Below are positions 31,466-42,549 of a stretch of 64,000 nucleotides of DNA, piece after piece. The position numbers and the translations under genes are program-made. The stretch is from Molossus alvarezi (Eukaryota > Chordata > Mammalia > Chiroptera > Molossidae). The notes beneath the pieces are model-generated. The model was not told the origin of the DNA. It saw only the letters and a program-made list of their open reading frames with translations, and searched no databases. Location of the stretch: NCBI GenBank assembly GCA_037176705.1, contig CM073891.1, positions 94,919,827 through 94,983,826 of the forward strand. Reading direction: 5' to 3'. Each line of letters starts with the position of its first letter. Position 1 is the stretch's first letter.

Positions 31466-32449
31466 AACACCATTAATTTTAATATCTTGCAGCTGGACCT
31501 GTTTTGCCCAGGGGAAATGGACTGAGGTTCCACATATTTAAGCCTTTATGGCTCTCAGAGATGACCCTAAACTATGTGCTGCCTGTAAACTAGACAAGTA
31601 CCCAGATGGGAAGAAACATTCCAAAAATGGGTGAATGGACATGTCAGTCCTTCATCAACATTTGAATGGCACCTCCACTGTTGAGGTGTTGAAAATGATT
31701 GTCCTTGTTTTACAAATGAAGTCTACAGGGCCAGAGAGAGGTCTGGCTCCAGAAACAACTCAAAGCCCACCAAATTCTTTTGCCTTCACAAAACCCTCCT
31801 ATATTCATCTTAAAAGGTTTATAGATAATCGTCTTTATGAAACTAAAGTTATTCTAGGAGGAGCTTGCTTTTCTACAACTTTAAAATACAAATACATGGT
31901 CTTCAAGACCTCTTTTCTGGGCCATCTTTTAAAATGCAAATTTTGGGGAGGTAATTCCTATCAAAAGGGGTAAAACCTTGGCCATCTGAGCAGACCAATT
32001 TAACTTATTTCAACTGTTCTTTTCTAAATTAGTGAATTTTAATAAAAGTTATTGAATAACTAGATATTCTGAAATAACATGAAATATTGAAATGTTGATT
32101 GCTAGACAAGTCTTAAATTAACCTATGTTTGACTTTTTGTTACATAGAAGCTATAAAATAGATTTGGAGAGGTTAATGAATATCTTATACTTTATTAGAA
32201 GTATGTTGTTGTTTTTTTTAAAGTGAGGGTATTTTTGCCAATAGAGGATCCTATGTTTATAAAGGTTATGAAATATATTCATAGAAGTAACAGTCTAAGG
32301 AATGCTAGTTGCTTACTTTTTGGTTATCATTGGAAATTGAGGTTCCTAAGAGTTAAAATTCTAATTAAGTTGGAAAGAAATTGTGTTTTTTATAATAAAA
32401 GTTGTAAAGTAAGGAGATGCATTTTTTTTTTTTTGAAGGACAAGAATTG
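31466..32449 (+). pseudogene. ERV interior remnant, AT-rich
   Basis: AT-rich decayed sequence with a 112-codon open stretch at 31635-31973 that I cannot assign. It probably belongs to the provirus interior by position. Confidence 0.4.
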
Positions 32450-32993
32450 AAAGTGTGCTGTTCTAAGGAAGACATAGAACCCAATTAAAATATGGGCAGA
32501 GGACCTAAATAGACACCTCCCCCAAAAGGACATACAAATGGCCAAGAGACATATGAAAAAATGCTCAACATCACTAATCATTAGAGAAATGCAAATTAAA
32601 ACAACTATGAGGTATCACCTCATACCTACCAGAATGGCTCCATCAACAAATCACCGATAAGTGCTGGTGAGGGTGTGGAGAAAAGGGGACTCTAGTACAC
32701 TGCTGGTGGGAATGCAGACTGGTGCAGCCACTATGGAAAACAACATGGTGTTTCCTCAAAAAATTAAAAATTGAACTTCCATTTGACCCAGTGATCCCAC
32801 TTCCAAGACTATATCCAAGCCTGAAATACCAATCAGAAAGAATATATGTACCTCTATGTTCATAGCAGCACTATTTACAATCGCTAAGATCTGGAAACAG
32901 CCCAAGCATCCATCAGTAGATGAGTGGATAAGAAAGCTATGGCACATATACATAATGGAACACTATGCAGCTGTAAGAAAGATAGATCTCTTA

Positions 32994-33216
32994 CCCTTTA
33001 AAAAAAAATTTTTTTTTTCTTTATTGAGTCTAGAGAGAGAGGAAGGGAGAGAGAGAGAGAAACATCGATGAGAGAGAACATCAATTGACTGCCTCCTGCA
33101 TGCCTCCAACTGGGGATTTGGCCCATAACCTGGGCATGTGCCCTGTCTGGGAATCGAACCAGTAACCTCTTGGTACATGGGTCGACGCTCAACCACTGAG
33201 CCACACCAGCTGCATA
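32994..33216 (-). mobile_element. tRNA SINE, second bat subfamily (antisense), in L1
   Basis: Head reads 'ctggtgtggctcagtggttgagcgtcgacccatg' on the minus strand and the body is GA-rich. It differs from the common Ves head. TSD agatctctta at 32984-32993 and 33217-33226. Confidence 0.92.
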
Positions 33217-33228
33217 AGATCTCTTATC

Positions 33229-33470
33229 TTTTTTTTTATTTATCCTCACCCGAGGACATTTTTCCACTTTTTATTCAGATAGAGTGGGAGGGAGAGAGAG
33301 AGAGAGAAACATCGACATGAAAGGGACACATTGAGTGGTTGCCACCCACATGACCCAACCAGGGCCAGAGACAAACTGCAACCGAGGTACGTGCCCTTAG
33401 CAGGAACCGAACCTGGGTCTCTCTGGACCGCAGGTTGATGCTCTAACCACTGAGCAAAACCCGCCAGGGC
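33229..33470 (-). mobile_element. Ves SINE (antisense) at the same target
   Basis: Common Ves subfamily. TSD agatctcttatc at 33217-33228 and 33472-33483. The 10-base core is therefore present three times, separating the two SINEs from each other and from the L1. Confidence 0.94.
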
Positions 33471-33899
33471 AAGATCTCTTATCCTTTGAGACGACATGGA
33501 GGGACCTGGAGAGTATTATGCTAAGTGAAATAAGTCAATCAGAGAAAGACAAATACCACATGATCTCACTTATTTGTGGAATACAATGAATATAATAATC
33601 TGATGAACAAAATAGACCCAGAGATACAGAAAGGAGTACGGTTCAGACTGACAAACCTCAGAGGAGGGGGGCAGGGGGGAGGAATGAGATAAACCAAAGA
33701 ACTTATATGCATGTATGGATAACCAATGGACATAGACAACAATGCTTGGGGCGGGGGGGGGGGGGGGGGCGGGATCGGCAGGAGGGTGTTTGAGGGGGAA
33801 AAGGAAAAATATCTGCAACAAAAATAAATTAATAAAAATTGCACCAACAACAACCAAAAAAAGAACTTTAAAACAAAAAAGGAAAGTGTGCTGTTCTAA

Positions 33900-34803
33900 A
33901 GATGGTTATTTCTGAATGAGTAGGAAGGTTTATGGGAGTTGTAGAAAGTTTGTAAAGAAAAAACCCCCCAGTCAGGCCTCCAGTCCCCATTCTGCCATCT
34001 CATTTCTCTCCAGTGACATTCTTTGACATCTCTTGTGGGACCTGGAGTTTTCATTACTCTCTTCTCATCCTTGGTATAAGGAAAACCTACCAGTCGGCTG
34101 CAGAGTAAATCCTTTGTCAAAACACAAAGGTAAGCCTGCCTTCTGGACACAGAGTCACCCACCCATACAACTCCAGGTGACACCCAGGTGATCAAAACAT
34201 CTAAAGGGACTCTTTCCCTCCCCCCTGTTTGGCTGGTGTGGAGTTGAGTCCCCTGTCTGAGTGGGGTAAATCCATCTCCAGGGCATCTGGCTACTGCTCT
34301 AGTCCTTGGTAAGGTCACCTTCAGGGCACCAGGTAAATATATATCCACAGGACAAAACACACTCTCTCTGTGCTGGTGTGGAGTTAAGTCGCATGTCTGA
34401 GCAGGGTAAATCCATCCTCACAGCCTCTACTGCCCTGATCACTGGTAAGGCCACCCTCAGGACCGGAGTAAACATGTACACAGGCTACTCATGCTATAAC
34501 TCCTGGTCCTTTATCTGGAACATTTACTATTATCTTCTGCCCCGGGTTCTTTTGTCCTCTGACTCTCCAGTGAGCCAAGCAGCCCCGCCTAGGCTCATCT
34601 CTTTCCCGTAAGGTTTCTAGGGAGCTGAAGCAGCCCCGGTAGCCTCTCACCTGTTGTTTAATTCCTCGGACTGGAGCTGAGAGTTTCTGTTTCCACTCCT
34701 CATTCATGGCCCTTGAAGTGCTTATGAGTCCCAACAGATCTTCCTGCTGGGTAATTAGGACCTTTCCTCCTCCTTTCCAGTCTTTTTGAAAGTTACCAAG
34801 AGA
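33900..34803 (+). repeat. LTR-like segment with two 140-bp repeats
   Basis: Part of it (about 34566-34700, 'gtgagccaagcagccccgcc') matches the U5/R-side of the other LTRs here. Upstream, 'gctggtgtggagtt(g/a)agtc' units start at about 34231 and 34371 and run on for about 120-140 bp with 75-80% similarity. It may be an LTR with duplicated enhancers or part of the provirus. The boundaries are not clear. Confidence 0.5.
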
Positions 34804-34804
34804 C

Positions 34805-35017
34805 CCTAGCTGGTGTGGCTCAGTGGACTGAGCATTGTCCTATGGACTGAGAGGTCCTGGTTCAATTCCCGCTCAGGACACATGCCCAGGTTGTGGGCCC
34901 GATCCCCAGTGGGGGGCATGCAGGAGGCGGCCAATCGATGTTCCCTCTCATCGATGTTTCTATCTCTCTCTCCCTCTCCTTTCTTTCTCTCTAAAATCAA
35001 TATAGAAAAAAAAAGAG
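34805..35017 (+). mobile_element. tRNA SINE, second bat subfamily
   Basis: 'ctagctggtgtggctcagtggactgagcattg' head with A/B boxes, CATCGATG body blocks, and an A-tail merging with (GA)n. Confidence 0.92.
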
Positions 35018-35566
35018 AGAGAGAGAGAGGCTTTTTCTTATATCTAGAAATAACTTTGAATTATTTCAGTGGGCCCCTGGAATGCCTCAAGGATTTTTTC
35101 ACTCTCCTTATAAAAGAGTAGTTTTTTAACTAATTAGTCCTATTTAATATGCTTGAAATTACATGGGAAACTTTGCCAAATAAAATAATAATCTATTTAT
35201 ATACATATATTTGATTAAAATGGGTGTTCTAGAGATTAGAAAATCTGTAATTTGTAATTCTGATTGTTACCTTGGAATGTTATATCTTACAGAAAATCAA
35301 AGTTTGTTATAAATTACATTATAATCAGGTCTATAACCTTGTCATTTTAAGTTTTGTCATTTATAGACAGTCATTGTTTTACTCTGATGCATTTGCAAAT
35401 ATATTACATTTTTAGAAAGATACACGAAAAGGACTCTGACTCACTTTAAATTACAGATTTCTAAGCAGGCCATATCTTGGAACTAGAAGATTTGTAGAAC
35501 TAAAGAATAGCTGAATTCATGGAAATACTGGTGAATTATCAGAACAAATAAAAATTGGTTATATGG
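35018..35566 (+). pseudogene. ERV pol (reverse transcriptase) remnant
   Basis: A conserved-looking Pro-Gln-Gly-Phe codon series at 35085-35096, followed by the Ser-Pro pair, is what remains of a retroviral reverse-transcriptase motif. The frame is lost on both sides and the rest is AT-rich and decayed. Confidence 0.5.
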
Positions 35567-35816
35567 CCCCGGCGGGTTTGGCTCAGTGGTTAGAGCATCG
35601 GCCTGCGGTCTGGAGAGACCCGGGTTCGGTTCCCGCTAAGGGCACGTGCCTCGGTTGTAGTTTGTCCCCGGCCCTGGTTAGTTGTGCGGGTGGCAGCCAC
35701 TCGATGTGTCCCTTTCACATCGATGTTTCTCTCTCTCTCTTCCTCTCTCTCCCTCCCACTCTATCTGGAAAAAAATGGAAAAATGTCCTCGGGTGAGGAT
35801 AAAAGAAAAAAAAAAA
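35567..35816 (+). mobile_element. Ves SINE, full length
   Basis: Intact boxes ('tggctcagtggttagag', 'gggttcggttcccgc'). TSD tggttatatgg at 35556-35566 and 35817-35827. Confidence 0.96.
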
Positions 35817-36542
35817 TGGTTATATGGGACTGAATGAACTGAGGATAATTATTCTTATGACTTTGTTCAAAATATTGCTGATTTTTAAATCTTTTTATTT
35901 GTAAGAAAACTTTTTCCCCCTAAAGCAATTTGGTAAATTATACCCTCATAAGCAATACTGAAGCATTTATATTTTTCTCCCTACTTAATCCCTCCAGAAT
36001 TTGGCAACTCTTAATGAGTATTATTATTTTCATGGCAATATATTTGTTTGCATGAATCCAATAAGAATTTGTTCTCTTTATCACAGGGCACATAAAACCA
36101 ATTTCCATTTGTGGTTTTATTAACCGAGACTTTGACTGGAATGCCGTGATTGAGGGACATGCCAGGCCTCTGGATGTCTCCCGAAAGCTTTAAGGAGTGG
36201 ACACTGGCTTCGAAGCTGATGGAGCCCCTTGGAGACAGGGCCTGGTACCTTGCTTATTCACATGGCTCGTGGCAGTCTTTCCGGGTAAGGAACAAAGGTT
36301 GCTTTCTCGGGAGATGGAAAAGAATAAAATCAAGACACTTTGGGAACCTCAAGAACTTGAGAAATTCACCTAAATCTATAGATATTTCAGGCAAAGCCTG
36401 ATGGCAACAATGTGGTTTGGCTTCTTTGTACTGAGGGGCGAATCAAAGCTTAACTTGGAGATTCTTTATGAGGTTCCAGCAAAGCAGATTTGAGAGAACC
36501 TATATGATCATACGATTCATTGGGGGGGGGGTTAGCTCATTT
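35817..36542 (+). pseudogene. ERV interior remnant, unassigned
   Basis: AT-rich sequence with one 83-codon frame (36150-36401) that resembles no protein I recognise. Its place before the 3' LTR would fit a decayed pol/env region, but no motif proves it. Confidence 0.4.
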
Positions 36543-36757
36543 AATTTTTTTTTTTTTTTTTGATTTTAGAGAGAGAGGAAGGGAGAGGAAGAGAGAGTTG
36601 GAAACACTGACGAGAGAGAACATCGACTGGCTGCCTCCTGCATGCCCCACATTGGGGATCGGCCCTACAACCTGGGCATGTGCCCTGACCAGGAATGGAA
36701 CCAGCGACCCCATGGTGCATGGGTCGATGCTCAACCACTGAGCCACACTGGCTGGGC
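36543..36757 (-). mobile_element. tRNA SINE, second bat subfamily (antisense)
   Basis: T17 tail, GA body, 'ggtcgatgctcaaccactgagccacactggctggg' head. Flanking atgatcatacgattc / ctgatcatatgattc may be the target duplication, though the left copy lies about 30 bases before the T-run. Confidence 0.9.
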
Positions 36758-37695
36758 TGATCATATGATTCTTGTGTTTATGCAAATAATCAGGCAAAAT
36801 TGAAACTGGACTTAATGCAGTAAATAGTCTCGATTTTGCTATTTTTGATAAAAATAAGGGTGATTTTAGGGTGGAACATTGTGTTTCAATAGAATCTATA
36901 CTACAGAGTTGTGTATATTAGACTCTAGTTGAAGTTTTATTTTTTACCTACAAACTGAATTGGATCTTGAATTTTTCTAGTTTTCTTCAAAACTAATGTT
37001 TCATTTTTCTCCCATCCTTGACTTGGAATTATTGAGAACTACTGACAGTGTGAGCATACAGAATTCACCTGAGCACCAGATGACCTCACCAGAGATACTT
37101 AAACCGCAGATAAAGAGGATCTGTCAGACTGTCACTGCTGCCTTGCTTTCCAGCAAAAGAAACTTGAAGCCTTACATCTAATAATCTTCTTGACTGACAG
37201 CCTTACAAACTCAGAAACTTACCTCTAATTTGCTCTGATCATTAACCTTTGTTCTTTTTCTTCTGTTTTCATAGACATGCCGCTCATTAAACACCTGATT
37301 GCTGTTTACACAATGTAAGTCTCACTTCGGGCCCGTCTGCATCAATGCCTCCAGAAATGAGACTCAACAATTTAATGGAACTGACTTGTTTCAGGGCTAC
37401 ATAATTGAGTCACCGAAATGTGAAGCGATCTACTAACTTCCGGAATGATACAACAATTCCATGTCAAGATGATGATGTTTGAGGGGTTCTGGCCCATCTC
37501 TGCTTTGGAGGAATCAACTAACAGCCTCTCTGTCCAGCTTCAGATCCCATTCCTTTGTCTCCTCTAGTCAGGCAGGGAGAGGCTTCCGTGCCCATGCAGG
37601 CAGGGACCATGCCCCCTGACAGCAGGAGGCAATTACTGAAGTCAGATCGGCTACACTGTCAGCCCTAAGACTGCAGGGATGGGAGTCTCCGAGGT
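36758..37695 (+). pseudogene. ERV 3' interior remnant (env position)
   Basis: No intact frame. By position it should hold the env end and the polypurine tract. I cannot point to a convincing motif. Confidence 0.4.
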
Positions 37696-38402
37696 GGGAA
37701 TGAGGCAGGATATTAAAAAGCTAGGAAAATTCCTTGGCAGGCAGAATGGGGAAACTGAGACAGCTGAACAATCTGGCCGAGCAATTTATAGCAGATACAG
37801 AAGGTCACTTACCTCGAGACAACATCTAGGCCTCAGCCCCAGAAAAGCAGCAAAACCAGGTGGGCCATGCCAAGACCAGCTGCAGTGACCCCCTGCTCTG
37901 ACACTGACCAATCGGTGGGGACCACAACCCTGAAAGGGCTCACCTGGAAAAGCTGATGAATATTCTATTGAGCTTTCCCCTAAGACCTCCCCTAAACTCC
38001 CAGCCTTTAAAAACCCTCAAAACAAAGGACCCAGTGCATGCTCCCCCTCCCCGGAGCACACCCACATCTTTCTCTTCTCCCTCTTCTTCCCCCACAGGCA
38101 TGCCCCTCCTAAACTCTAGGACCCCGTTGCAAACAGAGGAGCAATGGGCAGCAGTAGCTCATCCTGAGCTAACCCCAAACCTGTGCCCAAGGCCCCCTTT
38201 TCTCTTAGTGAGCCAAAGCAGCCCCGCCTTTTCTCTCTCCTATTGCTTCTTCTATACTAGACCCTTCTTCGTTTCAGTGTCCCCAGCTCAAAATCACCTG
38301 GAATCATGTTGTGAAATCTTTCCAGCATGTAGTCAAGAACCCACACACTACTGGCCGGCCCTAGGCAGACCCACTAAGGGCCCAGTTCTGTTTCCGGTAA
38401 CA
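37696..38402 (+). repeat. 3' LTR of the endogenous retrovirus
   Basis: Starts about 'tgggaatgaggcagg' and ends GGTAACA, aligned with the 5' LTR ('ttaggaaaattccttggcagg', 'gacaacatctaggcctcag', 'aaaccaggtgggccatgcc'). The left limit is uncertain by about 15 bp. It lacks a segment of about 110-250 bp present near the end of the 5' LTR. Confidence 0.7.
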
Positions 38403-38436
38403 ACAAGAGTGTAGGAGAGGGAGATGGTTATGTGTG

Positions 38437-38470
38437 TCCCATGTATTTGCTGTCCCATGTATTTGCTGTC
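38437..38470. repeat. 17-bp tandem duplication
   Basis: 'gtcccatgtatttgct' twice in succession next to the LTR end. Confidence 0.8.
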
Positions 38471-38939
38471 CTTGTCCTTGCTTTATAAGAAGGGAGTTCA
38501 GGAATCCTCTGACCCCATCAATCAAAGCAGAGGTCACTCCCAGAGCATCCTCGACGGGGGGCACTGGGTTCTGCTTGAACAGAGCACCAGAAACACCCTC
38601 TCAGGCAGTGGTTCCACACCTAGTCACTTCTTACCCTATTACTATACTGTTCTAACGGCAAAGAATGTGTTGCAGTTTAATAAACATGAGGTAGGCACCT
38701 ACTTGGTGCTGGCACAAAAGACCCACAGCTGAGCTAGTCAAGTCACCTGCCCTGTCTGTTGGTGGATGTCATCTGCAGATATTTAAATCTGGTCAACTAT
38801 AGCAAAACCCATTTTCTTGGGGGGGAAAGCGGTCCCTGAAGGCAGACACAAGGAGTTCTCCAGCAGCAGGAGGAGTTGAGGCCCTGAACTAGAAGTATGG
38901 GAGCTCCTGAGCTGTGGGCATTTCCTAATTCCTCGGTTC

Positions 38940-39355
38940 ACGCAGCACTGTCAGGTCAGCGAGCTCCGGACCACACTTCTCTACATGTTATGACTCATCT
39001 GGGGGTCTTGTTAAAATGCAGATCCTTGCCCTGGCCAGTTTGGCTCAGCGGTTAGAGCGTCGGCCTGCGGTCTGGAGAGACCCGGGTTTGGTTCCCGCTA
39101 AGGGCACATACTTTGGTTGCAGTTTGTCCCCGGCCCTGATTGGTCGTGTGGGTGGCAGCCACTCGATGTGTCCCTTCACGTCGATGTTTCTCTCTCTCTC
39201 TCTCTCCCTTCCTCTCTCTCCCTCCCACTCTATCTGTACAAAAAAATGGAAAAATATCCTCGGGTGAGGATTAAAAAAAAAAAAAAATGCAGATCCTGGT
39301 CAGGTACGATTGGCGCAAGGCCAAGAGTCTGCATTTCTAACAATCTCCCAGGAAG
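38940..39355. mobile_element. MER5-type DNA transposon interrupted by a Ves SINE
   Basis: Left part 38945-39027 ('atgttatgactcatctgggggtcttgttaaaatgcag'), right part 39285-39355 ('gagtctgcatttctaacaatctccc'). The SINE separates the two halves. Confidence 0.7.
39028..39284 (+). mobile_element. Ves SINE inside a MER5 element
   Basis: Full-length. TSD aaaatgcagatcct(t) at about 39013-39026 and 39284-39297. Confidence 0.96.
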
Positions 39356-40555
39356 GGCTTAGGGGGTACTACCACCCTGTGGGAGCAGCTCTCCACCCCT
39401 CCTTTGAGAGCCTATCAGGAGGAGGTAGGTAGAGAAGCTCCGTGGTCCCCAGAGGGCCCGGTGAGGCCAACCAAGGCCTGAGTTTGGTGATGGATACAAG
39501 ACCCATGCTACGTAGAGCCAGAAACCTGAGGGAGGGAGCCAGACTGGCATGGCTCTCAGGACAACCTGACCTGGGTTCAGGGCTGGTTAAGACTCTTTCT
39601 CCCCTAGTAATGCCAGGGGAGAGCATAGGCTCTCTCTAGGCCATACACCCCTTCCTCCCCCCTTCCCCATTAGGAACAATCAGTGACATGTGCACTGGGC
39701 TAAGTGCTAACAGGAAGCCCTATGAGAGAAGGCTTTTTGCCCCGTTGTACTGATACCCTCCAGAAGACAGCCCATGTGTTATTAATCCATGTGTCCCTGT
39801 TCCCAGCACAGTGTTTGCCAGTAGCACGTGTCTGATAAATGATTTCTGAGTGAACAAATCACTGCAGTGCAGCTCAGCCCAGGCAAAGGGTATTTTCATG
39901 GGACCAGGCCCAGAGAGAGGGTGGGAAGCAAGATGGGAACCCCCAGGATTCCATATCACCTCTCTCCCACAGTCCCCCCAGGCCCAGGCAGGACTTGACC
40001 GGAACAGGGTGACCACGCTGTTCTTGTTGGAAAAAGAGAAACCTTTAAGCCCTAGATTGCCCCAGGTTGATGATTTGCTAGTTCTTTTTGGAACATTCTA
40101 TATCCAGGTCCACTTCTGAGGGGAGAGGGCAGGGCCTGGCAAAGTTTAGTGCTGGCCGAACTCCCATTATCCAAACGGCATTATATACCGACCTCTTCCC
40201 TGTGCCAGGCTCTGTGCCAGGCATACCACACACGTGCATCACACTGCCACCTTGCTGCGGTCCAAGGTCTTAGGCTGGTGCAAGGTTGCAGACCGAGTTG
40301 GGACTTCAACCCCAGTGACCACGCCCATGTTGGGGAGACAGCGCCCCCTTAGGGGCCAAGGCGAGGAGGCTGAGGAACAAGACCCGGAGCTGGGCAGCCC
40401 GACGCCGCTGGGGGTCCATGCCCTGAGGTCCTCGTAAACCTCGGGGGAGGGGGGCCCTGCGTGGTGGTGAGGTTCTTCCAAGGATACCCGCTGCTCGCAA
40501 AGGTTAGGAGACCACCGTCCTGGTTTGTGCCGGAGCTTCTGTGTGCCTTACACGT
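39356..40555. other. Intergenic stretch without identified gene
   Basis: Unique-looking DNA. Around 39790-39855 a phrase ('cccagcacagtgtttgcc...tgataaatgatttctgagtgaac') is a MIR/L2 3' remnant. Nothing else is supported. Confidence 0.6.
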
Positions 40556-40559
40556 CACG

Positions 40560-40690
40560 GTTCCATAGAGCTGAGCACTGGAAATCGTTACTCCCCCCAC
40601 TTTACAGCTGAAGAAACAGCCCAGGAGAGGAAGCCACCTGGCCAGGGTCGCACAGCTGGTTCTCTGTAGGGCCGGAGTGGCCGCCGCCTC
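40560..40690 (-). repeat. MIR-like fossil at the edge of the CpG island
   Basis: 'actttacagctgaagaaacagcccaggagagg' and 'ccagggtcgcacagctgg' are the antisense MIR core. Confidence 0.6.
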
Positions 40691-41150
40691 CCCACAGCCC
40701 ACGTTCTAACCCGTGGGCGCGCCTCGGCCACCACCCCCCATCCCTGCCGCGGCCGCAGACCCGGTCCACCGCCGCCCGCGCACCCCCGCGGGGGCACTGT
40801 GGGCGGGGTGCGGCGCTCGCGGGCCAGCTGGGCGCGGCCCGAAGGGGCGCGGGGGCGCTGCACCGCCCGGACGCGCCTGGCCTCCGGCGACGCCCCGGCT
40901 CCACCGCCGGTCGGGAGGCAGCAGGTCCGGGGGCGGGGAGAGCGGGAGACGGCTGCGGCCTCGGGCCTCCCGCGGGCGCGTCCGGGATGCAGCCTCGCGC
41001 GGCGGGTCCGACCGGCCCAGGCGGGTGCAGCGGCCGCTTGGTCACCCCGCGCGGTGCGGGAGGCCCGGCCGCCCCCAGACGCCAAGCCCGGCGGCCTGTG
41101 CAGCCGCTGCCTGGCGCGGGAAGCCGGCACTCGCTGGAGTGGCCAGGATG
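40690..41150. promoter_or_regulatory. CpG island, orphan
   Basis: About 460 bp with very high GC content and dense CpG (runs such as 'gcgcggcccgaaggggcgcgggggcg'), against a CpG-poor background. Sp1-type GC boxes (GGGCGGGG) lie at about 40801 and 40932. No TATA box. The long open frames on both strands result from stop-poor GC-rich sequence. It lies 25 kb downstream of the SND1 poly(A) site. Promoter function for an unknown transcript is inference. Confidence 0.85.
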
Positions 41151-41359
41151 TCCTCAACCTAGCCCGGGACCACCGGCACCTGGGCCTTCCACTGGCCCTT
41201 CCTACCGGTGTCTGTGGGCACGACTTTGCTCTCCCCTCTCCTCCCATGTTCTCCACCCAGACCCAGGAACCGCGACGCAAGGAACCACTTGCTCTTCGTC
41301 TCCCGACTCCCAGCTCTCAGTCCCTCCCCTCCGTCAGGGTGACAGAGACACAATAATCC

Positions 41360-41510
41360 CAGTGGTTCTAAAAATAAGTTTCCCGAATCCGCAGCAGCAG
41401 CAGAGCCTGGAACTTGTTCAAAATGCAAACGCTTAGACCCCACCTCAGACCTATGGAAACAGGAACGGAGCGCGGAGGTGACTGTGATGTCAGCCAAAGT
41501 TTGAGACCGC
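41360..41510. mobile_element. MER5-type DNA transposon
   Basis: 'cagtggttctaaaaataag', 'cttgttcaaaatgcaaac', 'gaccccacctcagacctatgg', 'caaagtttgagaccgcc': the MER5A order end to end. Confidence 0.75.
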
Positions 41511-41609
41511 CGACCTACACATGCGTCCATGTACTCATCAGCCCTCCAGCGGAGGAGAGGCCCTGGAGCACCCAGGTGTCCCCCCTGCTGACGATAAAGA
41601 AGATGCTGT

Positions 41610-41844
41610 TCAGCCCTGGCCCGTTTGGCTCAGCGGTTAGAGTGTCCACCAGGAACCAGAGTCCCGGGTTCGATTCCGGTCGCAGGCAGGTACCTCCGTT
41701 ACAGTTAGTCCCCAGCCCTGGTCGGGTCGTGCAGAAGGCAACCAGTTGATGTTTCTCTCTTTCTCCCTCTCTCTCCCTCCCTCCCACTCTATCTGATGAT
41801 AAATAGAAAAATATCCTCTGGTGAGGATTTAAAAAAAGAATAAA
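41610..41844 (+). mobile_element. Ves SINE, older
   Basis: Head 'ggcccgtttggctcagcggttagagtgtccacc', B box 'gggttcgattccgg', body and 'tcctctggtgaggattt' tail. TSD aagatgctgt at 41600-41609 and 41845-41854. Confidence 0.94.
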
Positions 41845-41854
41845 AAGATGCTGT

Positions 41855-42490
41855 CTGGTAGCCTTTGGGTGGCAGACAGGCACTCCTGCTTGGTCCAGAG
41901 CAGAGCAGGGATCAGCAGCTGGAGAGGAGGCCCCAGGTCCAGGCCAGGAGGGAATTGAATGGCTGCTAAGGGGTCTCCTGGGTGGGGAGTGGAAGAAGCT
42001 GCCTGGGTTTGCCTTGGAGTTATACTCCCAGCACCCACCATCGCTGCTGGAAGGAGGGGAGCGTGCCCCTCCTCATGCCCCTGGCAAGCAAGGACAAGGC
42101 TGTCAGCAGTCTTGGCCCTCGAGAGGAGGCGGCAGTGTGACAGAGGGAAGCCGGGGTTTTCTGCCCGGGAGGGCAGTCATTCATCTCCCACAGTGAGTGC
42201 TCCTGCGGGCTGTCCGCCTTGGACGAGGTCAGCGTTCTGCAGGGACAGCTCTATGGGGTGATGGATTCCCCATAAAACGAGGGAACGAGGGGAGGGACAG
42301 ACCCATGAGCCCCATGGATCAGGCCTGTGAGGCTTAAACTCAACCCAGAGCCAGTTTTCCTTGCTGCATTCTGGCAGGAAGGGGGCCAGAGAGGTGGGAC
42401 CTTCACCCTCTCTCTGGTCAGGTGGGTGGGATGAAGCCCCTCCCTGTTTCCTGCCTTCTGGAAGGGCTTCAAGTGAGTGAAACTACACAC
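41855..42490. other. Intergenic stretch, nothing identified
   Basis: GC-moderate unique DNA with only short unsupported frames. Confidence 0.55.
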
Positions 42491-42549
42491 ACCCCCACTC
42501 CAAACTGTAGTGTAACACGGAGCCTGATGTTGCTGGATGGTATTTTGGG

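Larger units (their letters stand above)
32467..33882 (+). mobile_element. 5'-truncated L1, 3' end with TSD
   Basis: Carries the end of ORF2 ('atgggcagaggacctaaatag', 'tgcaaattaaaacaactatgag', 'tggcacatatacataatgg') and the bat L1 3'UTR with a G-run (33751-33769) and an A-rich end. TSD aaagtgtgctgttctaa at 32450-32466 and 33883-33899. It is split by two SINEs at 32994-33470. Confidence 0.93.
24343..38402 (+). mobile_element. Class I endogenous retrovirus, decayed and heavily nested
   Basis: Two related LTRs in the same orientation (24343-25510 and about 37696-38402) bracket 12.2 kb. In order they enclose a primer-binding-site-like sequence just inside the left LTR, a gag nucleocapsid zinc-knuckle remnant (27152-27193), a protease active-site remnant (codon of the catalytic Asp at 27330), and the P-Q-G-F-type reverse-transcriptase motif remnant (35082-35096). 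Later insertions total about 5.8 kb: SINEs, a half-LINE, a solo LTR and a truncated L1. Subtracting them leaves about 8.2 kb, a normal provirus length. All frames are broken by stops and indels, so nothing here can be expressed as retroviral protein. The 4-bp TSD of the related solo LTR (30695-31439) agrees with gammaretrovirus-like integration. An alternative is a cluster of several related elements. Confidence 0.7.

Noticed and set aside
38437..38470. Doubled 'cccatgtatttgct' as a possible target duplication of the ERV
   Set aside because: It does not flank the LTR on both sides and is 16-17 bp, too long for a retroviral duplication. It is a simple tandem duplication.
40588..41356. Open frames of 147-230 codons on both strands across the CpG island
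   Set aside because: Stops are rare in such GC-rich DNA. Frames overlap in both directions, are dominated by Arg, Pro, Ala and Gly, and lack splice sites or a recognisable domain.
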